Shown piece after piece: positions 52,938-62,605 of a stretch of DNA of 64,000 nt (within the stretch, counting starts at the first letter, position 1; each line of letters starts with the position of its first letter). Both the position numbers and the translations under genes were made by a program. Source of the stretch: Alphaproteobacteria bacterium. GTDB taxonomy: Bacteria; Pseudomonadota; Alphaproteobacteria; Micavibrionales; Micavibrionaceae. The DNA lies in the NCBI GenBank assembly GCA_021775955.1, contig JAJFGU010000024.1:124001-188000 (forward strand). Direction: 5' to 3'. The notes beneath the pieces are model-generated. The model did no database searches, had not been told where the DNA came from, and worked only from the letters and a program-made list of their open reading frames with translations.

Positions 52938-54887
52938 ATGAAATTTGACCTGAAAAAAGCCCTGTCCTTTCCATGGATCATATCTGTTCCATTATTGCTT
53001 GGCGGGTTTGTGCTGAGCGTATTTTTTCGCGGTACAGATAGTGTTTTATTTGCGCCAGCGATTTTTTGTCTTCTGGCGTTTGCGGGCGTAGCGCTTTATC
53101 CGAACTTTAAAAAATCATGGAGCGTTCCAAAGACAGCAACGGTATTGTTCGTGGCTTTGTTTTGGATGTGGCTGGTGCTAAGCCATTTTTGGTCGAGTAT
53201 CCCTTATATTGCTACATTTTTTACCGTTCTCATCAGCATATTGCCGGTGTTGTTTCTGGCGTTAATTTTGACTCCGGAGGCAGAAAAATCGGTAAAAATT
53301 TATGCGTTGGCGATTGGGGCTGCGATTTGCGGTTTTGCGCTATGGGCGCTGGTGCAGTTCTTTTTTCTCTACGATCTTTATGGTCCGCGTATTCATCATC
53401 CGATGCTCAACCCCAATAATCTGGCCGGAGTATTTGCAATGGGGCTATTGCCCTCTGTTGGGATGTTTCTAATGGCTAAAGAGCGGCGCCCGCTCGTTTT
53501 ATCAGCCCTTGTCATGGTTCTTTTGTATACGGCTTTGGTGATTACCCAAAGTCGTGGGGCGTTTTTATCCTGTGCTATTGCCGGTTTTGTGCTGCTTGTT
53601 TTTGCGGCTTGGACAAGGCCTGTTCCTTGGCAAAAAATTGCCGCTGTTGCCGCTCTGGCCCTTGCTATTCCGTTTTCAATTAATTTTTACGGTAGCGGGG
53701 TGCTGAACGAGAACCTGATGAGTCCCACAGATGTGATGGGGCTGCGCAGCGTTCTCGACCGTGTAACGCTCTGGCAATCAACGCTGGAAATGGCACTGGA
53801 CAATGTGTGGCTGGGAACCGGGCTCGGCAGTTTCTTTTATTACTACACCAATTACCGCCAGATGTCGGATTTGAGCGATGGATTCTTCGCTCATATGGAC
53901 CCGCTTCAGTTCTGGGCGGAAATGGGCATCATGGCGCCGGTTTTGTTTTACGGCGTTTTGATTTGTGTTTTGCTGCAGACGGTCAAGGCGGTTCGCGCCA
54001 CCGGGGACCGGGGTTTAAAACTGCAGATTATGGGTTTGTTTTGCGGCATGCTGGCTTTGGCGCTGCACACCCATATTACCTTTCATCTTTATATGCCGGG
54101 GATTTTGGTGCCGCTGGCGACCTTGATGGCGTTTTGGTATGTCAGCACGGAAAAAGCCCTGGGTGGTGAAGGGGTACGATTCCAGTTCCAGCCTTCGCGT
54201 AAAATATTGATGGCCGGCGGTGCGCTGGTTTTGTTTGCGGCGTTGTTGGTGACTGGTTGGTGCGCGCGCGCGGCGGTATCCGTTCATCTGATGAACCGGA
54301 TTATGGCGCAAGTAGCCGACGGGAAGATGGAAGAGGCTTCAAAAACCACAGATTTCCTCGGGCATTGGGCGCCCGACAGCTATGCCCGCTATCCCGAATA
54401 CAAGGCGCGGTTTGTAATTGATCGCCTATGGTTTAATGCCAAAAAAATGCCGCCCGAGCAGGCCACAGCGCTTTTCCAGGAAGCGACGTATTACCTGAAT
54501 GAGACAGAAGAAAAAAATCCAGCCCATACGCGGGTCTGGGATTTGCGCGCGCGGATGTATCTGGCGCTCGATAATGTGATTGTCGACCAAGGTGAAGAAA
54601 AGGCGATCCTGCTGTTTCGAAGAGTGCTAAATGCCAATCCGCTGGCGGTGGATTCGCGGGTGATGCTGGCCAATATTTATCGCTCGAACGGCGAGCAACA
54701 AAAAGCGCTGGCGCTGCTTGAGGAAGGTACGCGCTGGCCCGCTGTGAAAGGGCAGCAGGATATTAATTTCCTGGTAGCGATGGCCCAGCTGCGCCTTGAG
54801 ATGGGTGATAGAGATATTCATGACCGCATTATCGAGGAGGCGCGACGTAGAGCGAAGCGGTATGGGCTGATTACGAATGGGAGGTAG
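52938..54887 (+). CDS. O-antigen ligase/polymerase-like protein with C-terminal TPRs
   Basis: 649 residues from the ATG at 52938. About ten membrane helices in the first 440 residues, with the Wzy_C/O-antigen-ligase core around TQSRGAFLSCAIAGFVLLVF and GTGLGSFFYYYTNYRQMSDL. The C-terminal 200 residues are soluble and TPR-like (RRVLNANPLAVDSRVMLANI, GEQQKALALLEEGTRWP). Ligases of this group join glycan chains to lipid or protein carriers in the inner membrane, facing the periplasm. The specific donor and acceptor cannot be told; bactoprenol-linked glycans are typical. It has no glycan genes around it. Confidence 0.82.
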   Translation: MKFDLKKALSFPWIISVPLLLGGFVLSVFFRGTDSVLFAPAIFCLLAFAGVALYPNFKKSWSVPKTATVLFVALFWMWLVLSHFWSSIPYIATFFTVLISILPVLFLALILTPEAEKSVKIYALAIGAAICGFALWALVQFFFLYDLYGPRIHHPMLNPNNLAGVFAMGLLPSVGMFLMAKERRPLVLSALVMVLLYTALVITQSRGAFLSCAIAGFVLLVFAAWTRPVPWQKIAAVAALALAIPFSINFYGSGVLNENLMSPTDVMGLRSVLDRVTLWQSTLEMALDNVWLGTGLGSFFYYYTNYRQMSDLSDGFFAHMDPLQFWAEMGIMAPVLFYGVLICVLLQTVKAVRATGDRGLKLQIMGLFCGMLALALHTHITFHLYMPGILVPLATLMAFWYVSTEKALGGEGVRFQFQPSRKILMAGGALVLFAALLVTGWCARAAVSVHLMNRIMAQVADGKMEEASKTTDFLGHWAPDSYARYPEYKARFVIDRLWFNAKKMPPEQATALFQEATYYLNETEEKNPAHTRVWDLRARMYLALDNVIVDQGEEKAILLFRRVLNANPLAVDSRVMLANIYRSNGEQQKALALLEEGTRWPAVKGQQDINFLVAMAQLRLEMGDRDIHDRIIEEARRRAKRYGLITNGR

Positions 54888-54953
54888 TTGACATAAGGTT
54901 TGTTTCTCTGTAGGGTCAACTCGTTTTTTAATGCTGCGTATAAGGAGATTTCA

Positions 54954-55385
54954 ATGGAGCAGGGTAATTCACTTGTCGAACAAATGAATCAGGCCACTGA
55001 GGGTAATGCCGATTGGCGGATAAGAGATGGGATTCTAATAACAGAGCATCCTGAATGTAGAGCTGATGGTTACTTGCTGGTTTTTCAGGAAGCTGCAAAG
55101 AAGGCCGGTTTGCAATCAGAAAGTATTACAAAATGTGTTACAGGTGAGGGCAGCGAAAATCCTGCTGCTACTCCGTTTGTGAGTGAAGAAGAAAGCGGGT
55201 GGTTTGCAACAGAAATAGCCGTTCCCGCCGATTTCGCTTTGAATCAAATATTTTTGAATGAAGTCAAAGCAAGAGCGCGGCAGCTCACAGGTGCCAGAGT
55301 AATGCAGTTTGATGATTTAAGAGAGGTTTTGGCATCTTTGCAACGAACTAATCTGGGTGCATTAAGCAGAGATGAGGTGGGTTGA
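54954..55385 (+). CDS. Hypothetical protein
   Basis: 143 residues from the ATG at 54954, which has AAGGAG seven bases upstream (an earlier start at 54900 lacks one). Start MEQGNSLVEQMNQATEGNAD. Predicted to be soluble and mixed alpha/beta, with a region AADFALNQIFLNEVKARARQ-like helix (FALNQIFLNEVKARARQ) near the C-terminus. I do not recognise the family. It is convergent with acs: its stop is adjacent to the acs stop. Confidence 0.65.
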   Translation: MEQGNSLVEQMNQATEGNADWRIRDGILITEHPECRADGYLLVFQEAAKKAGLQSESITKCVTGEGSENPAATPFVSEEESGWFATEIAVPADFALNQIFLNEVKARARQLTGARVMQFDDLREVLASLQRTNLGALSRDEVG

Positions 55386-57311
55386 TCAAGCTTCTTGCCT
55401 ATTCTCAATCAGTTCATCCACCACGGCCGGATCGGCAAGGGTAGAGGTGTCACCCAGATTTTCAAATTCATTGGCGGCGATTTTTCGCAAAATGCGGCGC
55501 ATGATTTTGCCCGAGCGCGTTTTCGGCAGACCGTTTGCGATTTGAATAACATCCGGCGTGGCGATGGGGCCAATGATCCGGCGCACGGTTTCGATGACTT
55601 CTTTTTTTAGCTCGTTGCTCGGCTCTGCGCCTTCAATCAAGGTGACATAAGCGTAGATGCCCTGGCCTTTCACATCATGCGGGTAGCCCACAACGGCGCT
55701 TTCGGCGACGTGTTCGTGCTCATTAATTGCGCTTTCGATCTCGGCGGTCCCGAGGCGGTGGCCGGAGACATTGATCACATCGTCAACCCGGCCCGTAATC
55801 CAGTAATAGCCGTCTTCATCGCGGCGGGCACCGTCTCCGGTGAAATACAGACCCTTAAAGGTGGAAAAATAGGTTTGGATAAAACGATCATGATCGCCGA
55901 ACACGGTGCGCATCTGGCCGGGCCAGGAATCGGCGATGCACAAAGCCCCTTCGCAGGCACCCTCCAGTTTTTTGCCCTCGCCATCGACGATAACAGGCTT
56001 GATACCGAAAAACGGCTTGCTGGCTGAGCCGGGCTTTAATTCATGACAAGGAAGCGGCGTAATCATGTGCCCGCCGGTTTCGGTTTGCCACCATGTATCA
56101 ATTACCGGGCAGCGTCCTTCGCCAACCACATCGTGATACCACATCCAGGCTTCATGGTTGATCGGCTCACCGACTGTGCCGAGAATGCGCAAGGTTTTAC
56201 GTTTAGTTTTTTTGACGAAATCGTCGCCTTCACGCAAAATCGCGCGGATCGCCGTCGGAGCGGTATAGAAGATATTGACGTGGTGCTTGTCGACAATCTG
56301 CCAGAAACGTGACCAGTCCGGGTAATTCGGAACGCCTTCGTAAACAAGGCTGATTGCGCCATTGGCCAGCGGCCCGTAAACGATATAGGAATGCCCGGTG
56401 ACCCAGCCGACATCGGCGGTGCACCAGTAAACCTCGCCCGGTTTGTAGTCGAACACGACTTCATGGGTCAGTGACGTGTAGACCATATAACCGCCGGTGG
56501 TGTGGAGCACACCTTTCGGTTTTCCTGTTGAGCCGGAGGTGTAGAGAATAAAGAGCGGGTCTTCGGCGTTCATTTCCTCGCACGGGCAATCGGGAGATTG
56601 CTCATTGACCAGAGAGCCTTCGACATCGCGGTCTTCATGCCAGTCGATATCGCCGCCGCTATGGCGCAGGACCAGAACCGTATGCACATTGGGGCAGCTT
56701 TCCAGGGCTTTGTCGGTATTGGCTTTGAGTGGAATTGTTTTGCCGCCGCGCAGGCCTTCATCGGAGGTAATCACCATGGCTGATCCGCAATCAAGAATAC
56801 GATCCTTGAGCGATTCCGGCGAAAACCCGCCAAAGACCACGGAATGCACGGCACCGATACGGGCGCAGGCGAGCATGGAATAAACCGCTTCCGGCACCAT
56901 CGGCATATAAATTGTAACGCGGTCACCTTTTTTGATGCCGCGTTCTTTCATTAGATTGGCCAGGCGGCAAACCTCTTCATGCAACTCGCCATAGGTAATC
57001 CTTTTGTCCTGGCCTGGTTCGTCACCTTCCCAGATCAGGGCCGTGCATTTTGCTTTTTCTGCCAAATGGCGGTCGACGCAGTTATAACAGGCGTTCAAAA
57101 CGCCATCTTCGTACCATTTGATCGAGACGTCGTCCTTGAAACTCGTATCCTTAATTTTTGTTGGCTTTTGAAACCAGTCGAGACGCTCCGCCATGTCGCC
57201 CCAAAACCCTTCCGGGTCGTCAACCGAGCGTTTGTACAATTCCTCGTATTTTTCTTCCGTAATGGTGACGTGGCTTAAGATATCTTTGGACGGCTTGAAT
57301 GTCTCTGCCAT
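55386..57311 (-). CDS. acs: Acetyl-CoA synthetase (AMP-forming)
   Basis: 641 residues, standard length. It makes acetyl-CoA from acetate, ATP and CoA by way of acetyl-AMP. The adenylation motif [20 protein letters not shown], the [20 protein letters not shown] core, [17 protein letters not shown], and [20 protein letters not shown]-type hinge ([20 protein letters not shown]) are present. The C-terminal [16 protein letters not shown] holds the catalytic Lys that is regulated by acetylation. The 192-bp gap to the next gene on the right has no visible gene and probably holds divergent promoters. Confidence 0.96.
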   Translation of the reverse strand: MAETFKPSKDILSHVTITEEKYEELYKRSVDDPEGFWGDMAERLDWFQKPTKIKDTSFKDDVSIKWYEDGVLNACYNCVDRHLAEKAKCTALIWEGDEPGQDKRITYGELHEEVCRLANLMKERGIKKGDRVTIYMPMVPEAVYSMLACARIGAVHSVVFGGFSPESLKDRILDCGSAMVITSDEGLRGGKTIPLKANTDKALESCPNVHTVLVLRHSGGDIDWHEDRDVEGSLVNEQSPDCPCEEMNAEDPLFILYTSGSTGKPKGVLHTTGGYMVYTSLTHEVVFDYKPGEVYWCTADVGWVTGHSYIVYGPLANGAISLVYEGVPNYPDWSRFWQIVDKHHVNIFYTAPTAIRAILREGDDFVKKTKRKTLRILGTVGEPINHEAWMWYHDVVGEGRCPVIDTWWQTETGGHMITPLPCHELKPGSASKPFFGIKPVIVDGEGKKLEGACEGALCIADSWPGQMRTVFGDHDRFIQTYFSTFKGLYFTGDGARRDEDGYYWITGRVDDVINVSGHRLGTAEIESAINEHEHVAESAVVGYPHDVKGQGIYAYVTLIEGAEPSNELKKEVIETVRRIIGPIATPDVIQIANGLPKTRSGKIMRRILRKIAANEFENLGDTSTLADPAVVDELIENRQEA

Positions 57312-57503
57312 GGTTTTCCTGCTTTTTTCCTGCCGAAGTTCAACTCTGGCGGTTTAGCATAAACTGTTGTAAAAGCAAAGTGTTGCGCCATGACTTATTG
57401 CATTATCTATTAAGAATCATGATAAAATTTGACCTACGCACTATAATTATGTAAATTATAAGCCGGAAAGATAAATCAGCTAACAAGCGAGGTTTTTGAG
57501 TTT

Positions 57504-58337
57504 ATGTCTAAAATACTAAAAGATTTGCCGATTATAGCGCCAGCAGAAGACTTAAACAGGCGAGAAGAATCATTGGCGTCTTGGCGTGACACGCTTAATC
57601 TTTTATGTGGATTTCAAAAAAATGCTTGGGAGAAGACACATGAGGTTGAGCCGCCTGAGCCTTTTCCTCCCTGGAGTCTTGAGGTTTTAGAGACTGCGCT
57701 TCAAAATCCAGAATATTTAAGTCTTCAAAGAGCGTCAAATAAGTTCGGCCTAACCTTAAAGGATGTTGTTGGGTTTAGGCCAAAAGGTTTAAGGCCAGGA
57801 GGATATTTTTTAAAAAGAATTCACTTCAGTGGGCAGAATTTATCTGGTTGGAGTTTTTTGCGTTGTGATATGGAAGAGGCCAACTTATCGCTCGTCAACG
57901 CTATAGGAGCCAATTTTGGCAGTAGTAATTTAAAGGGCACCCAATGCCATGGCGGCGATTTTCGTCAGAGCATTTTCTTTGGTGCAAATGTCGATAAAGC
58001 AACTTTTACATCCGCAAAATTACCGCTGGAAAGTTTTTTCTGTACCCAAAATTATCAAACGGCCTGTTTGGAAGATGTAAGTTTTTATCTTCATGATGGG
58101 CGTCGTGTGGTTGGAATTTTGCTGGATGAACAGAACCACCCTTATGAAGATCCTAACTATCCAGTGCGAGATAGTTTTAATTTACTAACATCCTTTGAAA
58201 ATAAAGCAAAAGAGGAAGGTGTTGTTCGTTTTTCTGAGATTGTTACACATCAGAGCTTACGGGAAGCTTATGGCCTTCCAGAGCCTGTTAGGGCTGATGT
58301 AATTCAGTTGGGGGCGTACCGAAGTGAAATTGCTTAA
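57504..58337 (+). CDS. Pentapeptide-repeat protein
   Basis: 277 residues. Residues ~105-175 are a run of A(D/N)LxX-type pentapeptides: HFSGQNLSGWSFLRCDMEEA, NLSLVNAIGANFGSSNLKGT, GGDFRQSIFFGANVDKATF, which should form a short right-handed quadrilateral beta-helix. The flanking parts are unknown: an N-terminal helical segment with a Pro-rich stretch (PPEPFPPWSLEVL) and a C-terminal alpha/beta piece. The function is unknown; some pentapeptide proteins mimic DNA and protect gyrase, but this one has other domains. GAGG lies 11 bases before the ATG. Confidence 0.75.
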   Translation: MSKILKDLPIIAPAEDLNRREESLASWRDTLNLLCGFQKNAWEKTHEVEPPEPFPPWSLEVLETALQNPEYLSLQRASNKFGLTLKDVVGFRPKGLRPGGYFLKRIHFSGQNLSGWSFLRCDMEEANLSLVNAIGANFGSSNLKGTQCHGGDFRQSIFFGANVDKATFTSAKLPLESFFCTQNYQTACLEDVSFYLHDGRRVVGILLDEQNHPYEDPNYPVRDSFNLLTSFENKAKEEGVVRFSEIVTHQSLREAYGLPEPVRADVIQLGAYRSEIA

Positions 58338-58340
58338 CTC

Positions 58341-58751
58341 CTAAACCCCGCCCATCTCGCAGACGGTTTCCCACTCTTCTTCGCTCACCGGGGAAACGGA
58401 GAGGCGCACCTGCTTCACCAGTTTCATGTTTTCCAGCGCAGGATGGGATTTGATTTCTTTCAATGTGACGGGTGTTTCTAAAGGCTTTACCGGTTTGACA
58501 TCGACGGTGACGAACTTGCCGGTCTCATCATCCGGATCGGGATAGGCCTCGCCAGTTACCTCAACAATACCGACGATTTCCTTGCCCTCATTGGAATGAT
58601 AGAAAAACGCCTGGTCGCCTTTTTTCATCGCCTGCAGATTGTTGCGCGCCTGATAATTGCGCACACGTTTTTCCCAGCGCCCGTCGCCTTTTTTGCATTG
58701 GTCATCCCAGGAAAACTTATACGGCTCCGATTTGACCAGCCAGTACGCCAT
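58341..58751 (-). CDS. EVE domain protein
   Basis: 136 residues, a single EVE (PUA-like) domain: MAYWLVKSEPYKFSWDDQCK, RVRNYQARNNLQAMKKGDQA, FFYHSNEGKEIVGIVEVTGE and the C-terminal VRLSVSPVSEEEWETVC. EVE domains bind modified bases in RNA or DNA and often accompany restriction or antiphage systems; this stand-alone form is common in proteobacteria and may be an RNA-modification reader. It begins two bases after the gpsA stop and is cotranscribed with gpsA and tsaD. Confidence 0.9.
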   Translation of the reverse strand: MAYWLVKSEPYKFSWDDQCKKGDGRWEKRVRNYQARNNLQAMKKGDQAFFYHSNEGKEIVGIVEVTGEAYPDPDDETGKFVTVDVKPVKPLETPVTLKEIKSHPALENMKLVKQVRLSVSPVSEEEWETVCEMGGV

Positions 58752-58753
58752 TT

Positions 58754-59752
58754 CTATGCCCCCGTCATTTCATAGCTGAAAGGGCGGTTCAGCATATCTT
58801 CAATCGCTTCATCAATGCTGATACCAAGATGGACGCATTTGTTTACGGCCTCGGTGATTGGCATATCGACGGCGTGTTTTTTCGCCAGATCGAGCGTGGC
58901 TTTGGCTGTGTGCACGCCTTCTGTGACTTCTTTGCGCGGCCCCAGAATTTCCTCCAGCGGTTTTCCTTCGCCCAGCGCAGCGCCGAGTGAAAAATTGCGC
59001 GATTCCATCGAGGAGCAGGTGAGCATCAAATCGCCGATCCCGCACATACCGAGCAGCGTTTCCTTGTTTGCGCCCATCGCCACACCGAGCCGCGCTATTT
59101 CAGCCACACCGCGTGTCAGCAGGGCTGCCCTCGCGCTTTCCCCCAGTTTGCGGCCATAGACCACGCCACAGGCAATGGCGATAACGTTTTTGATAGCGCC
59201 TCCAAGCTGCGCGCCGACCACATCATCGGTGATATAGGGGCGAAAGCGTTTTACACCGAGCGCTTCCTGCAATTCCTGCGCGACATCCTTGTCGGCGGTT
59301 GCGATCGTGACGGCGGCGGGTAGACCTTTGGCAACTTCATGGGCAAAAGTAGGCCCGGTTAAAACCGCGATGGTTGCGCCGGGCACGACATCTTCGGCGA
59401 CTTGCGTCAGAAGCAGGCCGCTATCGATCTCAATGCCCTTGGAGCAAATCACGACCGGCTTGCCGTCGACGATCGAGCCTTTAAGGCTTTTCAGCGTCGC
59501 CCTGACATGCTGCGCCGGAGTGACCACCAACAAGATATCGCTCTCACCAACTTCACTGAGACTTTCGGTGGCTTTGAGATTTTTATCCAAAGGAATACCG
59601 GGCAGAAAGACAGGATTTTCATGTTTGGTGTTGATGCTTTCAACAACTTCAGGCTCCCGCGCCCAGATGGTAACGCTGCGCCCGTTTTTGGAAAGGATTT
59701 GCGCCAATGCGCTTCCCCAGGCTCCGGCACCGATAACACCAATGGTTTGCAT
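58754..59752 (-). CDS. gpsA: Glycerol-3-phosphate dehydrogenase [NAD(P)+]
   Basis: 332 residues. It reduces dihydroxyacetone phosphate to sn-glycerol 3-phosphate for phospholipid synthesis. The N-terminal Rossmann GVIGAGAWGSALAQILSKNG, CSKGIEIDSGLLLTQ, LTGPTFAHEVAKGLPAAVTI and the catalytic Lys in QLGGAIKNVIAIACGVVYG are visible; the C-terminal helical domain (MCGIGDLMLTCSSMESRNFS) is complete. It sits between tsaD (48 bp upstream) and the EVE gene (2 bp downstream). Confidence 0.96.
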   Translation of the reverse strand: MQTIGVIGAGAWGSALAQILSKNGRSVTIWAREPEVVESINTKHENPVFLPGIPLDKNLKATESLSEVGESDILLVVTPAQHVRATLKSLKGSIVDGKPVVICSKGIEIDSGLLLTQVAEDVVPGATIAVLTGPTFAHEVAKGLPAAVTIATADKDVAQELQEALGVKRFRPYITDDVVGAQLGGAIKNVIAIACGVVYGRKLGESARAALLTRGVAEIARLGVAMGANKETLLGMCGIGDLMLTCSSMESRNFSLGAALGEGKPLEEILGPRKEVTEGVHTAKATLDLAKKHAVDMPITEAVNKCVHLGISIDEAIEDMLNRPFSYEMTGA

Positions 59753-59800
59753 GAAACATCCCTATCGTTTTTACGTTTTTCTTTGCTTACGCTTTAACGC

Positions 59801-60889
59801 TTATTTATTTGTTCTGGCACCTTGCCTTGGCGCGGTCCCAAGGTCAATAGAGCGGTCAAGGGGCCAGCGCGGCCTGGCCTTAAAGTCAAAATCGTCGGTG
59901 AGGCCTTTTTGCAGGCGCTCTAGACCCGCCCAGGCAATCATCGCGGCGTTATCAGAGCATAATTCCAGCGGCGGTGCATATAAATCCATGCCGTGATGGC
60001 TCGTTAGGGCCTGCAAAGCCTTGCGGATCGCCATATTGGCAGAAACTCCGCCGGAAATCACCAGAGTCGGTGTTTTGGGCTTATATTGCTGCAAAAAGCC
60101 TTCAATTGCCTGTTCACAACGGTCGACCAGGATTTCACCCATTGTGATCTGAAACGCACAGGCCAGATCGGCTATATCTTCGGGTTGCAGTGGGCCTTCT
60201 GGGAGCTTTTCCACATGGTTGCGGACAGCTGTTTTCAGGCCGGAAAACGAAAAATCACAGTTCTTGCGCCCTTTCATGGGCAGGGGTAGCGGGAATCGCG
60301 CAGCGGCTTTTTCGGGGTCCGCGCATTTTTCCGCCATTTTCTCAAGTTGCGGCCCGCCGGGATAAGGCAGCCCCATCAGCTTGGCGGATTTATCAAAACA
60401 TTCCCCGGCGGCGTCATCCAGTGTTGTGCCGAGGCGTTTATATTTACCAATATCTTCTGCGACCAGAATTTGTGTATGTCCGCCAGAGATCAGCAGCAGC
60501 AGATAGGGGAATGCGAGATCGTCGGTCAGGCGCGGGGTGAGCGCGTGACCTTCAAGATGATTAACAGCGATAAAAGGTAAATCGTGGGCAACGGCAATGG
60601 CTTTGCCGGCCATCATGCCGACCATCACCCCGCCGATTAGGCCCGGGCCGCAGGTGGCTGCCACGCCGTCCAAGTCTTTGAAGCCTAGCCCGGAATCGCT
60701 CATCGCCGCGCGGATTAGGGTATCCAGATGATCCATATGAGCTCTCGCGGCAATTTCCGGCACGACGCCGCCAAAGGCTTCGTGTTCTTTCAATTGGCTG
60801 AGGACGTGATTGACGACAATGGTGCGCTTGTCGTCGACAATCGCCACCGAGGTTTCATCACAGCTTGTTTCTATGCCCAAGACGTACAT
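59801..60889 (-). CDS. tsaD: tRNA N6-adenosine threonylcarbamoyltransferase
   Basis: 362 residues. It transfers threonylcarbamoyl to A37 of ANN-reading tRNAs, together with TsaB and TsaE. The ASKHA fold is evident from VLGIETSCDETSVAIVDDKR, the metal-binding HxxxH in PEIAARAHMDHLD, LLLISGGHTQILVAEDIGKY and DDAAGECFDKSAKLMGLPYP, ending with ELCSDNAAMIAWAG. It is the first gene of the tsaD-gpsA-EVE run; with miaA elsewhere in the window, two distinct A37 modifications are covered. It diverges from hemC by 26 bp. Confidence 0.96.
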   Translation of the reverse strand: MYVLGIETSCDETSVAIVDDKRTIVVNHVLSQLKEHEAFGGVVPEIAARAHMDHLDTLIRAAMSDSGLGFKDLDGVAATCGPGLIGGVMVGMMAGKAIAVAHDLPFIAVNHLEGHALTPRLTDDLAFPYLLLLISGGHTQILVAEDIGKYKRLGTTLDDAAGECFDKSAKLMGLPYPGGPQLEKMAEKCADPEKAAARFPLPLPMKGRKNCDFSFSGLKTAVRNHVEKLPEGPLQPEDIADLACAFQITMGEILVDRCEQAIEGFLQQYKPKTPTLVISGGVSANMAIRKALQALTSHHGMDLYAPPLELCSDNAAMIAWAGLERLQKGLTDDFDFKARPRWPLDRSIDLGTAPRQGARTNK

Positions 60890-60915
60890 AATAGCCCCTG
60901 ATATAGGGAGAAATC

Positions 60916-61839
60916 ATGAGTGTCAAACCCATAAAGATCGGAACCCGTGGCTCGGCGCTGGCTTTGAGGCAGGTGGAGATGGTTCGGGATGCGCTCGGCC
61001 CGGAGGTTGAAACCGAAACCGTGGTGATCAAAACTTCGGGCGATTGGAACCCGGCCGATGGGGAGGTGCGCCTGCCCGAAGGTGGTGGTGGGAAGGCTCT
61101 GTTTGCCAAGGAAATCGAGGAAGCGCTTTTGGCGGGCGCCATCGATTGCGCCGTGCATTCGATGAAGGACATGGACTCTGGCCTGCCTGCGGGTTTGATG
61201 ATTGAGCATATGTTGCCGCGGGAAGACCCGAGAGATGCCCTGATTTCAAAAAGTGGAGCCACGCTGGCTGATTTGCCGGAAGGGGCGACTGTAGGAACCA
61301 CAAGTATAAGGCGGCAGGGGTTTTTGCTCAGGCAAAGAACGGACCTTAAAATCGTGCCGTTTCGCGGCAATGTCGGGACGCGTCTGGAGAAGCTCAAAAA
61401 TGGTGAGGTCGATGCGACGTTACTGGCGGTGGCGGGTCTAAGGCGCCTGGGGCTGGAAAGTGAGATTACAGAAATACTCGAGCCGGAGGTTATGTTGCCA
61501 TCTGCCGGTCAGGGCGCTGTCGGTATAGAGTTACGTGAGAGCGATAATAAATTGATAGCCATTTTTAGCCAATTAATATGCAAAGAAACTGTGCTCTGTG
61601 TCAGTGCGGAGCGGGCGGCGCTGGCCGCATTGGGTGGTTCCTGCCATACCCCTGTCGGAGCCTATGCGATACTCGAAAATGGAGAGATTTACTTACGCGT
61701 ACAGCTGGTCTCGCCGGACGGAAAACAGGATTATTTTGAGGAGGCGCGGAGGGCTGTGACTGATATGAATGAAGCTGTGGCTTTGGGCAGGCAGATCGGG
61801 GAGGCCTTAAAGCCGGGCATTCCAAAGGAGCTGTTATAA
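60916..61839 (+). CDS. hemC: Porphobilinogen deaminase (hydroxymethylbilane synthase)
   Basis: 307 residues. It assembles four porphobilinogens into hydroxymethylbilane on a dipyrromethane cofactor. The N-terminal IGTRGSALALRQVEMVRDAL, AVHSMKDMDSGLPAG with the catalytic Asp region, VGTTSIRRQGFLLRQRTDLK, RGNVGTRLEKLKNGEVDATL, PSAGQGAVGIE, and the cofactor-binding Cys of LAALGGSCHTPVGAYA are all present. The start is 26 bp from the tsaD start on the other strand, so the two genes share a divergent promoter region. It is the first of the heme genes here, immediately followed by hemD. Confidence 0.96.
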   Translation: MSVKPIKIGTRGSALALRQVEMVRDALGPEVETETVVIKTSGDWNPADGEVRLPEGGGGKALFAKEIEEALLAGAIDCAVHSMKDMDSGLPAGLMIEHMLPREDPRDALISKSGATLADLPEGATVGTTSIRRQGFLLRQRTDLKIVPFRGNVGTRLEKLKNGEVDATLLAVAGLRRLGLESEITEILEPEVMLPSAGQGAVGIELRESDNKLIAIFSQLICKETVLCVSAERAALAALGGSCHTPVGAYAILENGEIYLRVQLVSPDGKQDYFEEARRAVTDMNEAVALGRQIGEALKPGIPKELL

Positions 61840-61840
61840 G

Positions 61841-62605
61841 ATGGCAGGAAAGAACCTCATTCTTGTGACCAGACCGGCGCAAGCCATTGAAGAATTTTGT
61901 GCAGCTCTTGAGCCGGAAGGTTTTGAAACCTTTTCCGAGCCGATGCTTGAGATTGTTCCCGAAGATTTTGTCTGCCCGGATTTGAGTGATTATCAGGCTT
62001 TGATCTTTACCAGCGCCAATGCCGTACATGTCTTTGCCGCGCGTTGCCCGGAGCGGGATATTGACGTTTATTGCGTTGGTGATAATACCGCTGAACAGGC
62101 CCGGGAGTACCAATTTAATATTTTATACAATGCAAAAGGGGGTGGGGAGGAGCTGGCTTCCTTGATTGTCTCTCAAAAGGGTGATGGGAGAAAGTTTCTC
62201 CATATCCGTGGGGCGCATGTCGCAAAACCGATTGATAGAATGCTGGCGGCGGAAGGGGTGCAGGTCGACACGTTGGTGGTTTACCGGGCGGAGAAGGTCA
62301 GCGAATTAAGCGCCGATTGTATCTCTGCAATTAAATCCAGTGCCATTGAGGCCGTCACTTTTTTCTCCAGACGTACGGCTGAAAACTTTATATATCTGGC
62401 TGTAAACAATGGCTTAGAGGATGATCTGAAAAATATAAAGGCCTTGTGTATCAGTGAGCGCGTGCTAGAGTACGTACGCACATATGCATGGGCAGATACG
62501 TACGCCGCCGGAAGCCCTGACAGGAAAGGGATGCTGGCGTTGGTGAAAGATACATGTTTGTCCAATCTGGGGAACGATCAAGATTTAAGGAGTGGGACAT
62601 CATGA
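61841..62605 (+). CDS. hemD: Uroporphyrinogen-III synthase
   Basis: 254 residues. It cyclises hydroxymethylbilane with inversion of ring D, the next step after HemC. The family is weakly conserved, but VTRPAQAIEEFCAALEPEGF, YQALIFTSANAVHVFAARCP, FLHIRGAHVAKPIDRMLAAE and VTFFSRRTAENFIYL follow the expected two-lobed pattern with its conserved Tyr region (YCVGDNTAEQAREYQF). It starts two bases after the hemC stop, and its stop overlaps the mitofilin start by ATGA. Confidence 0.92.
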   Translation: MAGKNLILVTRPAQAIEEFCAALEPEGFETFSEPMLEIVPEDFVCPDLSDYQALIFTSANAVHVFAARCPERDIDVYCVGDNTAEQAREYQFNILYNAKGGGEELASLIVSQKGDGRKFLHIRGAHVAKPIDRMLAAEGVQVDTLVVYRAEKVSELSADCISAIKSSAIEAVTFFSRRTAENFIYLAVNNGLEDDLKNIKALCISERVLEYVRTYAWADTYAAGSPDRKGMLALVKDTCLSNLGNDQDLRSGTS